This document shows positions 27,734 through 36,063 of a DNA stretch of 64,000 nt, piece after piece. Origin of the DNA: Paenibacillus naphthalenovorans (GTDB lineage Bacteria; Bacillota; Bacilli; Paenibacillales; NBRC-103111); assembly GCF_900099895.1 (NCBI RefSeq), contig NZ_FNDY01000003.1, forward strand, positions 124,001 through 188,000, written 5' to 3'. Both the position numbers and the translations under genes were made by a program. The notes under the pieces are model-generated. The model was not told the origin of the DNA. It saw only the letters and a program-made list of their open reading frames with translations, and did no database searches. Numbering within the stretch: position 1 is the stretch's first letter; every line of letters starts with the position of its first letter.

Positions 27734-28378
27734 ATGAAAGTAAATCAGGCTGAATTTGTGATCAGTGCCGTCGGTCCAAGCCAATATCCTTCCGATGCCT
27801 TGCCGGAAATTGCTCTGGCAGGGCGTTCTAATGTCGGCAAATCTTCATTAATCAACCGTATGATCAACCGTAAAAATCTGGCCCGCACCAGCTCGAAGCC
27901 CGGCAAAACGCAGCAGCTTAACTATTACCGGATTAATACCGATTTATTTTTTGTCGATTTGCCCGGTTACGGCTATGCGCAGGTGTCCAAAACCGAACGG
28001 GAAAAGTGGGGGAAGTTCATCGAGGAGTACCTGCTGAAGCGGGAATATTTGCAGCTTGTGCTGCAGGTTATTGATCTTCGTCACCCGCCTTCGAAGGACG
28101 ATCAGGCGATGTATGCCTGGCTCAAGCATAAAGGGGTTCCGGTGTGCCTCGTAGCCACGAAGGCGGACAAAATCCCGAAGGGCAAATGGCAGAAGCACAT
28201 GAAGATCGTTAGAGAGACGCTGGGTGCGGACAAGTCCGACCCGCTTGTGCTGTTCTCTTCCGAAACGGGACTCGGTAAAGACGAGTTGTGGTCCGTCATC
28301 GAGCAGCGGATCGGAGACGGCGCAATATCGGAGCCTGAAGATGCAATAAATAACACCAAAGAAAATGAAAGCCGATAA
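27734..28378 (+). CDS. engB: Ribosome-biogenesis GTPase EngB/YsxC
   Basis: A 214-aa Ras-like GTPase: G1 [10 protein letters not shown] (about residues 33-42), G2 TSSKPGKT, G3 DLPGYG, G4 ATKADK and G5 FSSETG. EngB (YsxC, YihA) is essential for assembly of the 50S subunit. The start ATG 27734 has only a weak ribosome site, so it may depend on transcription from lonA upstream, with which it is paired in Bacillus. Confidence 0.95.
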   Translation: MKVNQAEFVISAVGPSQYPSDALPEIALAGRSNVGKSSLINRMINRKNLARTSSKPGKTQQLNYYRINTDLFFVDLPGYGYAQVSKTEREKWGKFIEEYLLKREYLQLVLQVIDLRHPPSKDDQAMYAWLKHKGVPVCLVATKADKIPKGKWQKHMKIVRETLGADKSDPLVLFSSETGLGKDELWSVIEQRIGDGAISEPEDAINNTKENESR

Positions 28379-28429
28379 AAGAAGAGCCCTGGTCTTGAAC
28401 ACAGGAAAGACTGCGGGCTGCTTCTTTTT
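28377..28429 (+). terminator. Terminator after engB
   Basis: AAAGAAG.GCCC..GTCTT pairs with AAGAC...GGGC..CTTCTTT around a ten-base loop, followed by TTGCCTTTTT. It overlaps the engB stop. Confidence 0.8.
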
Positions 28430-28586
28430 GCCTTTTTACGGCATTGGTACGGGGAACTGCGAAACAAAGGGAGGGAGAAAGAGTTATTTACCCGTTCCCC
28501 CGGTCTTCTGAGGGGAAAAAGCGAATTTTTCTAATTTCCGGCGAAATACAAAACCTTGGGAGCAGGAATATTAAATAATTATGTAG

Positions 28587-28592
28587 TATAAT
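28587..28592 (+). promoter_or_regulatory. -10 box for the gene at 28657
   Basis: A perfect TATAAT 65 bases before the start at 28657; no recognisable -35 at proper distance. The in-frame ATG at 28591 is part of this box, not a start. Confidence 0.35.
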
Positions 28593-28656
28593 GTATAGAG
28601 AACAACTGAAAATAGGCTCAAGCTTAGGTTCGAAAAAAATGAATCGAGGGATTTTT

Positions 28657-29244
28657 ATGGCAAATAGGTTAGCGACTGAATACGTCAAAACCTGCCTAAA
28701 GTTAACGGAAGCCGAGATGACCCAATTCATTCAAATGTTTGTCGACCAGGGGGCTTCTTTGCAAGTCAAAGTTCTTGAAAATGGAAATCAAGAGGTTGTG
28801 CTGCAAGACGACGCTGGTGAAGAAATCGTCCTGCCGTTTGAGCGGCAAATGAATTTGTATGTATGTCAAGGCACTTGCCGGATGAAAAATAGAAATCTGG
28901 TTAACGCCATGCGAAAAGCAGTATCCGTCTTTAAAGGGGATGCTGTCGTTCACCGGATTTATCATGCTTACACCATGGTCTACACATATAAACAAGGCGC
29001 AGTCGTCAAGATTGTGGAGAAGGCGAAGAATGCCGAAAAAGTGGTTTATGAATTTAAGGATACGCTCGGTCAATTGGAGCATTTGTTCCATAAGAATGAG
29101 GTGGAGCAAGAGATCAGGTGGCTCAAGGAGCAAGTGAACAGCCTTCTTGACCTTCGCAATGAGATCACGGAAAATTACGTTCGCGACCAGATCGATGTCC
29201 GACTTCGCAAACTGACGCATCGTTTGTTTGTACTTGAAGCTTAA
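28657..29244 (+). CDS. Unrecognised 195-aa protein
   Basis: A cytoplasmic protein starting MANRLATEYVKTCLKLTEAE (ATG 28657 behind CGAGGG). It reads as an N-terminal helix-rich part, a beta-rich centre (QVKVLENGNQEVVLQDD; EEIVLPFERQMNLYVCQG) and two long charged C-terminal helices from about residue 125, with coiled-coil character and several Arg/Lys-rich segments (DVRLRKLTHRL). Cys74 and Cys78 flank a CQGTC motif. I cannot assign a family. It is monocistronic, between the engB terminator and the terminator-like hairpin at 29264. Confidence 0.65.
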   Translation: MANRLATEYVKTCLKLTEAEMTQFIQMFVDQGASLQVKVLENGNQEVVLQDDAGEEIVLPFERQMNLYVCQGTCRMKNRNLVNAMRKAVSVFKGDAVVHRIYHAYTMVYTYKQGAVVKIVEKAKNAEKVVYEFKDTLGQLEHLFHKNEVEQEIRWLKEQVNSLLDLRNEITENYVRDQIDVRLRKLTHRLFVLEA

Positions 29245-29263
29245 GATAATGCGTTTATTCATA

Positions 29264-29319
29264 GGAACTCTTTCCGGTTCGGCTTTGCTGTGCCGGGGAA
29301 GGGTTCCATTTGCATTTTT
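29264..29319 (+). terminator. Terminator-like hairpin after the 195-aa protein gene
   Basis: GGAACTCTTTCC.GG pairs (with G-U pairs) with CCGGGGAAGGGTTCC around a 15-base loop, followed by ATTTGCATTTTTA. Confidence 0.5.
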
Positions 29320-29526
29320 ATACACCTTTGTTTATACCGGTTCCGGATATCGCCGTTACAGCCGCCAATGGGCTTGGGATGAAGGCCATCGTCAATTCAC
29401 ATGGGACATGTTTTGTACATATTTTGTTGTTGGGTGTTCACGGATGATAGGGAAAAACGAATTTGCAAAAAAAAGTATTGCATTTCTGGTCAATAGATGT
29501 TATTTTTATTTTCGTTGAAAAAATAA

Positions 29527-29602
29527 TAGGAACCAGGATTCACTCAGGACATGTAATGTTGCGAGAGATTATTCCCTCGAGAAGTGAATGACGTAGGTCC
29601 TA
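29527..29602 (+). promoter_or_regulatory. Possible structured leader of speD
   Basis: TAGGA pairs with TCCTA and TTCACT with AGTGAA as two nested stems enclosing a small CGAG/CTCG hairpin. It lies 50 bases before the speD start, in a 408-base gap (29245-29652) that otherwise holds the preceding terminator and A+T-rich sequence. It matches no riboswitch I can recognise. Confidence 0.35.
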
Positions 29603-29652
29603 GCGGATGAAATTTTCAAAACATTTTATTCCTAGGAAGGGGGAACCGGAAG

Positions 29653-30057
29653 ATGGAATACTCAACTTTCGGAAGACACGTAGCTGTAGATACATGGGGA
29701 GTCGATTTCGAACTTCTCAATAATGCTGAATGGTTACAAGCACAAATGGTAGAAGCTGCCGAGGTTTGCGGGGCGACCGTTTTGTCGGTGCAGTCCAAGC
29801 AATTTGAACCACAAGGCGCAACGGTTCTTGTATTACTGTCAGAAAGTCATCTCTCCATTCATACGTATCCTGAGAAAGGCTTCGCAGCGCTCGATTGTTA
29901 TACCTGTGGCGAGACGGTCGATCCTCAGCTAGCGATTGAACATATGCTCTCCGTTCTGAAGCCGGAGGTTGCACACGCTAAAAAACTGGTTCGCGGTGTG
30001 GGTGAACTGCAAGTCGAAACACCGGTATTGAAGCAAGCGGAATTGGTTAAATCATGA
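29653..30057 (+). CDS. speD: S-adenosylmethionine decarboxylase proenzyme
   Basis: A 134-aa pyruvoyl enzyme that makes decarboxylated SAM for spermidine synthesis. The processing site is LLSESHLSIHTYPEKG: cleavage between Glu64 and Ser65 converts Ser65 into the pyruvoyl group; His70 and Cys85 (in LDCYTCGE) match the family's processing and catalytic residues. Size and plan fit the short prokaryotic class 1B (SpeH/SpeD of Bacillus, about 126 aa). AAGGGGGAACC precedes ATG 29653. No spermidine synthase gene is adjacent, so it works with a distant speE. Confidence 0.95.
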   Translation: MEYSTFGRHVAVDTWGVDFELLNNAEWLQAQMVEAAEVCGATVLSVQSKQFEPQGATVLVLLSESHLSIHTYPEKGFAALDCYTCGETVDPQLAIEHMLSVLKPEVAHAKKLVRGVGELQVETPVLKQAELVKS

Positions 30058-30069
30058 ATTGAACATATC

Positions 30070-30103
30070 ATAACCACGGAATCGTTTCCGTGGTTATTTC
30101 TTT
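30070..30103 (+). terminator. Terminator after speD
   Basis: ATAACCACGGAA pairs with TTCCGTGGTTAT around a four-base loop (12 bp, perfect), followed by TTCTTTTC. Confidence 0.88.
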
Positions 30104-30190
30104 TCATTCCCTCCCATACATATCAAGTAATTGCTTGGTTGAGAGGGGATTCGGCTGCATGCAGGCAGTCATCCGGAGGCCAAGAAAAAA

Positions 30191-30331
30191 ATGAAGCCGG
30201 CAAGTATACGTCCCGGTATTCCGGAGGAAAATAGAAATGCGGTCTTGAACAAGAAAATTTTGAAAATAAGCCGTGAATGTGAAAAAAAGTTCATAAATTA
30301 TGTCGAAGAAGCTCGGACAACTATGCTATAA
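30191..30331 (+). CDS. Possible 46-aa small ORF before hemA
   Basis: An open frame from ATG 30191 (GGAGG ends 11 bases upstream) to TAA 30329, encoding a basic, probably helical peptide (MKPASIRPGIPEENRN... to RTTML). Its stop lies inside the hemA -10 box. It is the only candidate in the 310-base gap between speD and hemA. No homology can be claimed; it may be chance. Confidence 0.25.
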   Translation: MKPASIRPGIPEENRNAVLNKKILKISRECEKKFINYVEEARTTML

Positions 30332-30332
30332 T
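30324..30332 (+). promoter_or_regulatory. Extended -10 promoter of the hemA operon
   Basis: TGCTATAAT: a perfect TATAAT (30327-30332) with a TG extension; the -35 region is poor, as is common with extended -10 promoters. It is 36 bases before the hemA start. Confidence 0.65.
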
Positions 30333-30367
30333 AAATTCAATTTAAAAGGAGGAGGCAGGTGAACCAG

Positions 30368-31768
30368 ATGCATATCGTCGTGGCAGGTTTAAATTATCGA
30401 ACAGCGCCGGTATCGATCAGAGAAAAATTTGCATTCGCCGAGAAGGATTTGCCGCTGGCGCTGAAAGAGCTGAAGAACATCAAAAGCGTGATGGAATGCG
30501 TCATTGTGGCCACCTGCAACCGGACGGAATTATACGTTGTGGTTGACAGCCAGCATTTGTGCGGACATCTTTTACGGGGATTTATTGAAAAATGGTTCGA
30601 TGTGCCGAAAGAGCAGTTCAATAAACATCTTTACGTTTTGGAGAATGAGAAAGCCATTGAGCATTTGTTCCGGGTGGCGAGCGGACTGGATTCGATGGTG
30701 ATCGGTGAGACGCAAATTTTAGGCCAGGTTCGTGATGCTTTCCTTTTGGCACAGCAGGAGAAGACGACGGGTGTCTTGTTTAACACGCTGTTCAAGCAGG
30801 CTGTTACCATGGCTAAACGAGCGCACACCGAGACGGGAATCGGGGAAAATCCGGTATCTGTCAGCTATGCGGCGGTGGAACTCGGCAAACGCATCTTCGG
30901 GAGCTACCAGCGCAAGAAAGTGCTGATTATCGGCGCCGGGAAGATGAGCGAGCTGACGGTAAAGCATCTGTACGCCAACGGAGCGGATAAAGTCATCGTT
31001 GTGAACCGTACGCTAAGCCGGGCGCGGGAGCTTGCAGATAAGTTTAGCGGCGTCGCAAGCACGATGGACCGTTTGATGGCTCATCTCGAAGAGGCGGACA
31101 TCGTCATCAGTTCCACAGGGGCGTCCGGTTATGTATTAACTGCCGGGCAGGTGTCTTCCATATTGCAGCGCCGCCGCTCCAGACCTCTGTTTATGATCGA
31201 CATCGCCGTTCCGCGCGACCTGGATCCGCGTTTGGGTGAAATGCCGAATGTTTTCTTATATGACATTGACAATCTTCAATCCATCGTCAATTCCCATTTG
31301 GAAGAACGCCGGAAAGCGGCGGTACAGATTGAAGAGATGATAGGGATGGAGATCGCGGCTTTTGAACAGTGGACGAAGACGTTGGGTGTCAGTCCTGTTA
31401 TTCAGGCGCTGCAAACGAAAGCGGCCTCCATTCATGAGGAAACCATGGACAGCTTGCTGAAGAAGCTGCCCGAATTGGATGAACGCGAATTGAAAGTGAT
31501 TCGCAAATTAACCAAAAGCATTGTCAATCAAATACTGCGCGATCCCATTGTCCGTATTAAAGAAATGGCAGCCGAGCGTCATGGGGATGATGCGCTCGAA
31601 ATGTTCACGAAAATTTTTGCCTTGGAAGAGCAGTTGGCCGAGCAAAAGCGGATGGAGCAAGCGGCGCAGAAGCAAGAAGAGGAAGCTGCGCAGGAGCGGA
31701 TGAAAGAGGAGCTTCTTTCCAAGGTAAGGGCATCCGCCACGCCTGCTGATGTTCTGGCCAAAGCCTAA
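30368..31768 (+). CDS. hemA: Glutamyl-tRNA reductase
   Basis: A 466-aa enzyme that reduces glutamyl-tRNA to glutamate-1-semialdehyde, the first committed step of tetrapyrrole synthesis. Catalytic Cys is in IVATCNRTELY near residue 48; the active-site and NADPH domains follow (GETQILGQVRDAF; VLIIGAGKMSELTVKHL; VVNRTLSRARELA), then the dimerisation helices. ATG 30368 gives MHIVVAGLNYRTAP, aligned with known HemA starts; GTG 30359 is an alternative, closer to AAGGAGGAGG. The C-terminus has a charged Glu/Gln/Arg-rich tail (about residues 420-455). hemX follows after 15 bases. Confidence 0.95.
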   Translation: MHIVVAGLNYRTAPVSIREKFAFAEKDLPLALKELKNIKSVMECVIVATCNRTELYVVVDSQHLCGHLLRGFIEKWFDVPKEQFNKHLYVLENEKAIEHLFRVASGLDSMVIGETQILGQVRDAFLLAQQEKTTGVLFNTLFKQAVTMAKRAHTETGIGENPVSVSYAAVELGKRIFGSYQRKKVLIIGAGKMSELTVKHLYANGADKVIVVNRTLSRARELADKFSGVASTMDRLMAHLEEADIVISSTGASGYVLTAGQVSSILQRRRSRPLFMIDIAVPRDLDPRLGEMPNVFLYDIDNLQSIVNSHLEERRKAAVQIEEMIGMEIAAFEQWTKTLGVSPVIQALQTKAASIHEETMDSLLKKLPELDERELKVIRKLTKSIVNQILRDPIVRIKEMAAERHGDDALEMFTKIFALEEQLAEQKRMEQAAQKQEEEAAQERMKEELLSKVRASATPADVLAKA

Positions 31769-31783
31769 CCGGAAAGGGAGGCC

Positions 31784-32608
31784 ATGGTTACGCAAACTTG
31801 GTTGTATGATGCCATTATTTATATCTATGCCCTGAGCCTCCTGTTTTACTTCTCGGACTTTGTCGGTTCGAACCGAAGTGCAAAACGGATGGGAACAGGG
31901 TTGCTTTCTTTTGTATGGGTGTTGCAAACGGCATACTTGGTTTACAGCCTGGTAGAACATAGAAATTTATCGACCTTTTCGATGTTCGAAACGCTGTTTA
32001 TTTTTTCTTGGCTGCTGGTGACTGTGTCCATTCTTATCAATCGTTTTTTTCGGATCGAATTGTTTGTCTTTTTGGTTAATGTGCTGGGATTTGCTGTGCT
32101 GGCGGCCAACTTTTTCAGCAGGCCGGGAATTTCTCCTACACTGTCGCATTGGAATATTAATGACGAGCTTTTATTCATTCATATTACGTTGGCGGTGGGA
32201 GGCTATGCAGCCTTCGTCGTCTCGGCGGTATTTTCCGGCATGTACTTGTTTTTACATCGCATGCTGAAGGAAAAGAAGTGGTCCCAGCAGATGCTGCGGC
32301 TTCCAAGCTTGGAGAAGACGGATCGCTATGCGTTTGTGGCTGCGGTGATCGGTGCTCCGCTGCTGCTGCTGAGCATTTCCCTTGGTATTGTATGGATTGC
32401 GCTTGAGGGTGATTTTACACTCTTTTTCGACTCTAAAGTAGTGAATTCATGGTTTGTTCTTTTGGCTTATGTTTTTTATTTATTTCAACGGATGCTGTTG
32501 AAAGCACCGGGCAACCGGCTGGCGCTTTGGAATTTGGCGGCATTCGTGATCACCCTGCTTAATTTCTTGCTGGCGAATTACTATTCCGGCTTTCACCAAT
32601 GGTCGTAA
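31784..32608 (+). CDS. hemX: HemX, CcsA-like membrane protein affecting HemA level
   Basis: A 274-aa protein with about eight transmembrane helices of the cytochrome-c assembly (CcsA/ResC-like) family, with conserved aromatic residues and a final NFLLANYYSGFHQWS. In B. subtilis HemX is encoded between hemA and hemC and lowers the amount of HemA protein. Here it lies right after hemA, with AAGGGAGG before ATG 31784. A haem or haem-precursor binding role is inferred from the family. Confidence 0.9.
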   Translation: MVTQTWLYDAIIYIYALSLLFYFSDFVGSNRSAKRMGTGLLSFVWVLQTAYLVYSLVEHRNLSTFSMFETLFIFSWLLVTVSILINRFFRIELFVFLVNVLGFAVLAANFFSRPGISPTLSHWNINDELLFIHITLAVGGYAAFVVSAVFSGMYLFLHRMLKEKKWSQQMLRLPSLEKTDRYAFVAAVIGAPLLLLSISLGIVWIALEGDFTLFFDSKVVNSWFVLLAYVFYLFQRMLLKAPGNRLALWNLAAFVITLLNFLLANYYSGFHQWS

Positions 32609-32622
32609 GGGAGGAAGTGCGG

Positions 32623-33387
32623 ATGGCGGCCAAATCCAATGGACCGGCTGCGGGACGGAAAGACGGAGCCAAAATATGGTACCCGGTGCTGCTTGATCTT
32701 GAGGACAAGCCGTGCCTTGTTGTCGGCGGCGGAAGGGTCGCCGAGCGTAAGGCTTGTACCCTCATGGAAGCCGGGGCGAGCGTGACAGTGGTCAGCCCGC
32801 GGCTTACCCCGCAATTGGAAGCGTGGGCGGAGCAAGGGCTTATACGGACGCAGCGTGAGGAATATACCGCCGGTCTTCCCGTACTGGCGCAGGCGTTTCT
32901 CGTGTTCGCCGCTACCGGCGATGCCGAGGTGAATGCGCAGGTATGTGCCGAAGCGGAAGCCCTCGGTAAGCTTGTGAATTCGGCCGATGATGCGGAGGCC
33001 GGAGGGTTTATTGTACCGGCGACCCTGAGGCGCGGCCGGTTGACGCTGGCGGTATCGACGGCAGGCGCAAGCCCATCGCTGGCCGCCAAAGTGCGCAGGC
33101 AGCTTGAAGACATGTTTGGAGAAGAGTACGCGCCGTATCTGGAGCTGATGCATGAACTGCGCATGACCGTCCAGACTGTCGTGTCCGATACGTCTGAACG
33201 CCAGGAGTTGTTTCGGGCCATGCTGGAGTGGAAGCTGCTTCCTTTGTTTAAGTCAGGGAGACTGCCATATGATCATCTCCGATCGGAGCTGCTGCGCCGC
33301 GTGGCGGAAGACCCGACAATCGACGGGATCTGCAGCATCGGAGATTGGTTGCTGAGTCTACAAAACGCTTGGAATGGGCATGAATGA
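32623..33387 (+). CDS. sirC: Precorrin-2 dehydrogenase / siroheme synthase N-terminal-type protein
   Basis: A 254-aa protein with a CysG/Met8-type Rossmann domain: PCLVVGGGRVAERKACTLM near residue 28, VTVVSPRLTP, FAATGD and NSADD, then the STAGASPSLAAKVRRQLE segment typical of the dimerisation domain. It oxidises precorrin-2 to sirohydrochlorin with NAD, and some members also insert iron. ATG 32623 is eight bases after AAGGGAGG; the ATG at 32599 lies inside hemX. The CobA domain that makes its substrate is encoded two genes downstream. Confidence 0.88.
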   Translation: MAAKSNGPAAGRKDGAKIWYPVLLDLEDKPCLVVGGGRVAERKACTLMEAGASVTVVSPRLTPQLEAWAEQGLIRTQREEYTAGLPVLAQAFLVFAATGDAEVNAQVCAEAEALGKLVNSADDAEAGGFIVPATLRRGRLTLAVSTAGASPSLAAKVRRQLEDMFGEEYAPYLELMHELRMTVQTVVSDTSERQELFRAMLEWKLLPLFKSGRLPYDHLRSELLRRVAEDPTIDGICSIGDWLLSLQNAWNGHE

Positions 33388-33508
33388 AAAGAAAAAGAAG
33401 ACCAGACGGATGGTTAAAATACTGTCTGATCACAAAGGGTTATTCAAGCGGGCTTCGCTCAGAAGCTTCTTAATTTATATCAGGTCATTAGCTATAAAGG
33501 CTGATTGA
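33380..33508 (+). CDS. Possible 42-aa basic peptide between sirC and hemC
   Basis: ATG 33380 overlaps the end of sirC by eight bases, and the stop TGA (33506-33508) directly abuts GTG 33509, an alternative hemC start. It would encode a very basic peptide (MNEKKKKTRRMVKILSDHK at the start, 42 aa, about 14 Lys/Arg) with a short hydrophobic centre. The ribosome site is weak (GGAATGGG). The flush fit suggests a coupling peptide, but chance is possible. Confidence 0.3.
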   Translation: MNEKKKKTRRMVKILSDHKGLFKRASLRSFLIYIRSLAIKAD

Positions 33509-33532
33509 GTGGACAAGGGGTTGACCGAACGC

Positions 33533-34477
33533 ATGCGTAAAATCGTTGTAGGTACCAGACAGAGCGCGCTCGCTCTGACACAAACCGGACAGGTGATCGA
33601 TCATCTTAAGGAGTTGTGTGAGCGGAACGGCATCGAAGTGGAATTCGAATTGAAAAAAATCGTGACCAAAGGCGATCGGATTCTCGATGTAACGCTTTCC
33701 AAGGTAGGCGGTAAAGGCTTATTCGTTAAAGAAATTGAACAAGCGCTGCTCGATGGCGAAATCGATCTGGCGGTACATAGCATGAAGGACATGCCCTTCG
33801 AGCTTCCGGAAGGCTTGGTGATCGGCGCTATACCTGAACGGGAAGACCCTCGCGACGGGTTGATTACGATCGGGGGTCGGGGGTTGGACGACCTTCCCGA
33901 GGGGGCAAAGATCGGGACAAGCAGCTTGCGCCGCTCAAGCCAATTGCAAAACTATCGGCCGGACTTCCGGATCGAACCGGTAAGAGGCAACATCGATTCA
34001 AGGCTGGGCAAGCTGGAGACAGAAGGCTTCGACGCCATCGTGTTAGCCGCGGCCGGTTTGCGTCGTATTGGCTGGGAGGATCGGATCAGCGCATACCTGC
34101 CTCCCGAGTTGTGTCTCCCGGCCGTAGGACAGGGAGCGTTATGTATCGAGTGCCGCGGCGATAACGAATTCGTGCTGGATCTCCTGGCCGGGTACCGCCA
34201 TGAGCCTACAGCGATTGCGGTAAGCGCGGAACGAAGCTTCCTGGGCCGCTTGAACGGCGGCTGCCAGGTTCCGATCGGGGCTTATGCCCAATTGGGCGAA
34301 GTGAACGCCGACGGTAAACCGGAAATCACGCTGACCGGTATGGTGGGATCGCCGGACGGCAAACGGATGTTAAAAGAAACAATGAACGGAACAGATCCGG
34401 AAAAGCTGGGATTAGCTTTAGCCGAGGCACTAATCGCCAAAGGAGCTGCAGAGCTGCTGTCCATAGCTGGGGAATAG
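33533..34477 (+). CDS. hemC: Porphobilinogen deaminase (hydroxymethylbilane synthase)
   Basis: A 314-aa enzyme that polymerises four porphobilinogens into hydroxymethylbilane. Signatures: [13 protein letters not shown] at the start, [37 protein letters not shown] and the dipyrromethane-cofactor Cys in [16 protein letters not shown] 33533 agrees with known HemC N-termini but its AAGGGG is 13 bases away; GTG 33509, eight bases after AAAGG, would add eight residues and is a real alternative. Confidence 0.95.
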   Translation: MRKIVVGTRQSALALTQTGQVIDHLKELCERNGIEVEFELKKIVTKGDRILDVTLSKVGGKGLFVKEIEQALLDGEIDLAVHSMKDMPFELPEGLVIGAIPEREDPRDGLITIGGRGLDDLPEGAKIGTSSLRRSSQLQNYRPDFRIEPVRGNIDSRLGKLETEGFDAIVLAAAGLRRIGWEDRISAYLPPELCLPAVGQGALCIECRGDNEFVLDLLAGYRHEPTAIAVSAERSFLGRLNGGCQVPIGAYAQLGEVNADGKPEITLTGMVGSPDGKRMLKETMNGTDPEKLGLALAEALIAKGAAELLSIAGE

Positions 34478-34490
34478 GGGAGAAACGGTT

Positions 34491-36032
34491 GTGAATAAGG
34501 GTGTCGTTTATCTTGTCGGTGCCGGACCAGGGGATCCGAAGCTGATTACGTTGAGAGGCTTGGAGGCAATACAGCGGGCCGATGTGGTTGTTTACGACAG
34601 ACTTGCCAGCCCGCGTCTACTGAAGCATATGAAGGCCGGTGCGGAGAAAATTTTTGTGGGCAAGCTGCCCGACAAGCATATGATGAAGCAGGAGGAAATT
34701 AACCGGCTGCTGGTCGACCTTGCGCTTCAAGGAAAGACCGTGACCCGGCTCAAGGGCGGAGATCCGAGCGTGTTCGGACGCGTGGGAGAGGAAGCGGAGC
34801 TGCTCGCGGACAACGGGATCAAGTTTGAAATTGTTCCCGGCATTACTTCCGCCATCGCCGTGCCGGCTTATGCCGGAATCCCGGTAACGCATCGCGATTT
34901 TACTTCTTCCTTTTCCATCGTGACGGGGCATGAATATAAAAATAAAACATACTCCAGCGTGAATTGGGATAACTTGTCGCAAGCGTCCGGCACACTTATT
35001 TTTTTAATGGGTGTGGCTAACCTAGAGCAAATATGCAACCGGCTGATTCATGGCGGCAAATCTCCGGAGACTCCTGTGGCGCTCATTCGATGGGGAACTT
35101 GGATGGAGCAGGAAACATTGACGGGAACATTGACGGATATCGCGGAAAAGGTGAGAGCAGCCAATTTTCAATCGCCGGCGGTTACGATCGTTGGCGAAGT
35201 CGTGAAGCTAAGAGACAAGCTCTCCTGGTTCGAGAAGAAGCCGCTCTTCGGACGGCGAATCCTGGTCACCCGTGCGCGCAGTCAAGCCAGTGATTTAGCC
35301 AACCAAATCGATGAACTGGGCGGAGAAGCGGTGGAGTTTCCGGTGATTCGTACACAGCAGACAACCGATCCCGCTGCTCAAGCGCTGCGGGATGACGCCA
35401 TAAGCTCTGTGGAACAGTTTGACTGGATTATGTTTACAAGCGTAAACGGTGTGGAGTTTTTCTTTCAAAGAATGCGGGAGCTGCGTAAGGATATACGCTC
35501 TCTTGCGAAGGCGCGTATTGCGGCCGTCGGTCCGAAAACAGCGGAAGCGTTGGAGGAGCGAGGCCTGATGATTGAAACGATCCCTTCACGGTATCAAGGG
35601 GATGCGCTGCCCGAAGCATTGGCTGCCGAGCTGCAGCCGAATCAGCGTGTGCTTCTTCCTACAGCGAATATCGCCAGGGACGCGCTGCCTCATAAGCTCA
35701 AGGAACTCGGTTTGCATGTAACCAAAATCGATATGTATGAAACGGTGCTGGAAACCGATCACGGTGATGAAATCATCGAGCTGCTCAAGCAGGGTAAAAT
35801 TCATATTGTCACGTTTACAAGCTCATCTACAGTAACAAATCTGCTTCGCGCATTAAAGGAGCTTGGCGAGCATGAGCCGGTTGAATTGCTCCGGGGCTGC
35901 AACATTGCTTGTATCGGTCCGTTAACCGCCCAAACTGCTTTGGATGCAGGACTGAATGTAGACTATATGGCCAAAGAAGCGACGGTTTCGTCGCTTGTGG
36001 CCAGCTTATATCAACAGGATAGCGGCGAATAA
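34491..36032 (+). CDS. cobA-hemD: Fused uroporphyrinogen-III methyltransferase and uroporphyrinogen-III synthase
   Basis: A 513-aa fusion. Residues 1 to about 250 are a SUMT/CobA methyltransferase (YLVGAGPGDPKLITLRGLE at the start, GRVGEEAELL, GVANLEQI), which makes precorrin-2 for siroheme. Residues about 255-510 are HemD (GRRILVTRARSQASDLANQI, then FTSVNGVEFFFQRM and VTFTSSSTVTNLL), which cyclises hydroxymethylbilane. The enzyme therefore stands at the branch between haem and siroheme. The start is GTG 34491 after GGGGAGA. Such fusions occur in several Firmicutes; B. subtilis has a separate HemD. Confidence 0.93.
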   Translation: MNKGVVYLVGAGPGDPKLITLRGLEAIQRADVVVYDRLASPRLLKHMKAGAEKIFVGKLPDKHMMKQEEINRLLVDLALQGKTVTRLKGGDPSVFGRVGEEAELLADNGIKFEIVPGITSAIAVPAYAGIPVTHRDFTSSFSIVTGHEYKNKTYSSVNWDNLSQASGTLIFLMGVANLEQICNRLIHGGKSPETPVALIRWGTWMEQETLTGTLTDIAEKVRAANFQSPAVTIVGEVVKLRDKLSWFEKKPLFGRRILVTRARSQASDLANQIDELGGEAVEFPVIRTQQTTDPAAQALRDDAISSVEQFDWIMFTSVNGVEFFFQRMRELRKDIRSLAKARIAAVGPKTAEALEERGLMIETIPSRYQGDALPEALAAELQPNQRVLLPTANIARDALPHKLKELGLHVTKIDMYETVLETDHGDEIIELLKQGKIHIVTFTSSSTVTNLLRALKELGEHEPVELLRGCNIACIGPLTAQTALDAGLNVDYMAKEATVSSLVASLYQQDSGE

Positions 36033-36063
36033 AGCCGACTAACCGCAGCTAGGAGGAGAACTT

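Noticed and set aside
29228-29518. 96-aa frame after the 195-aa protein gene
   Set aside because: It begins inside the upstream gene, crosses the terminator hairpin and has no ribosome site.
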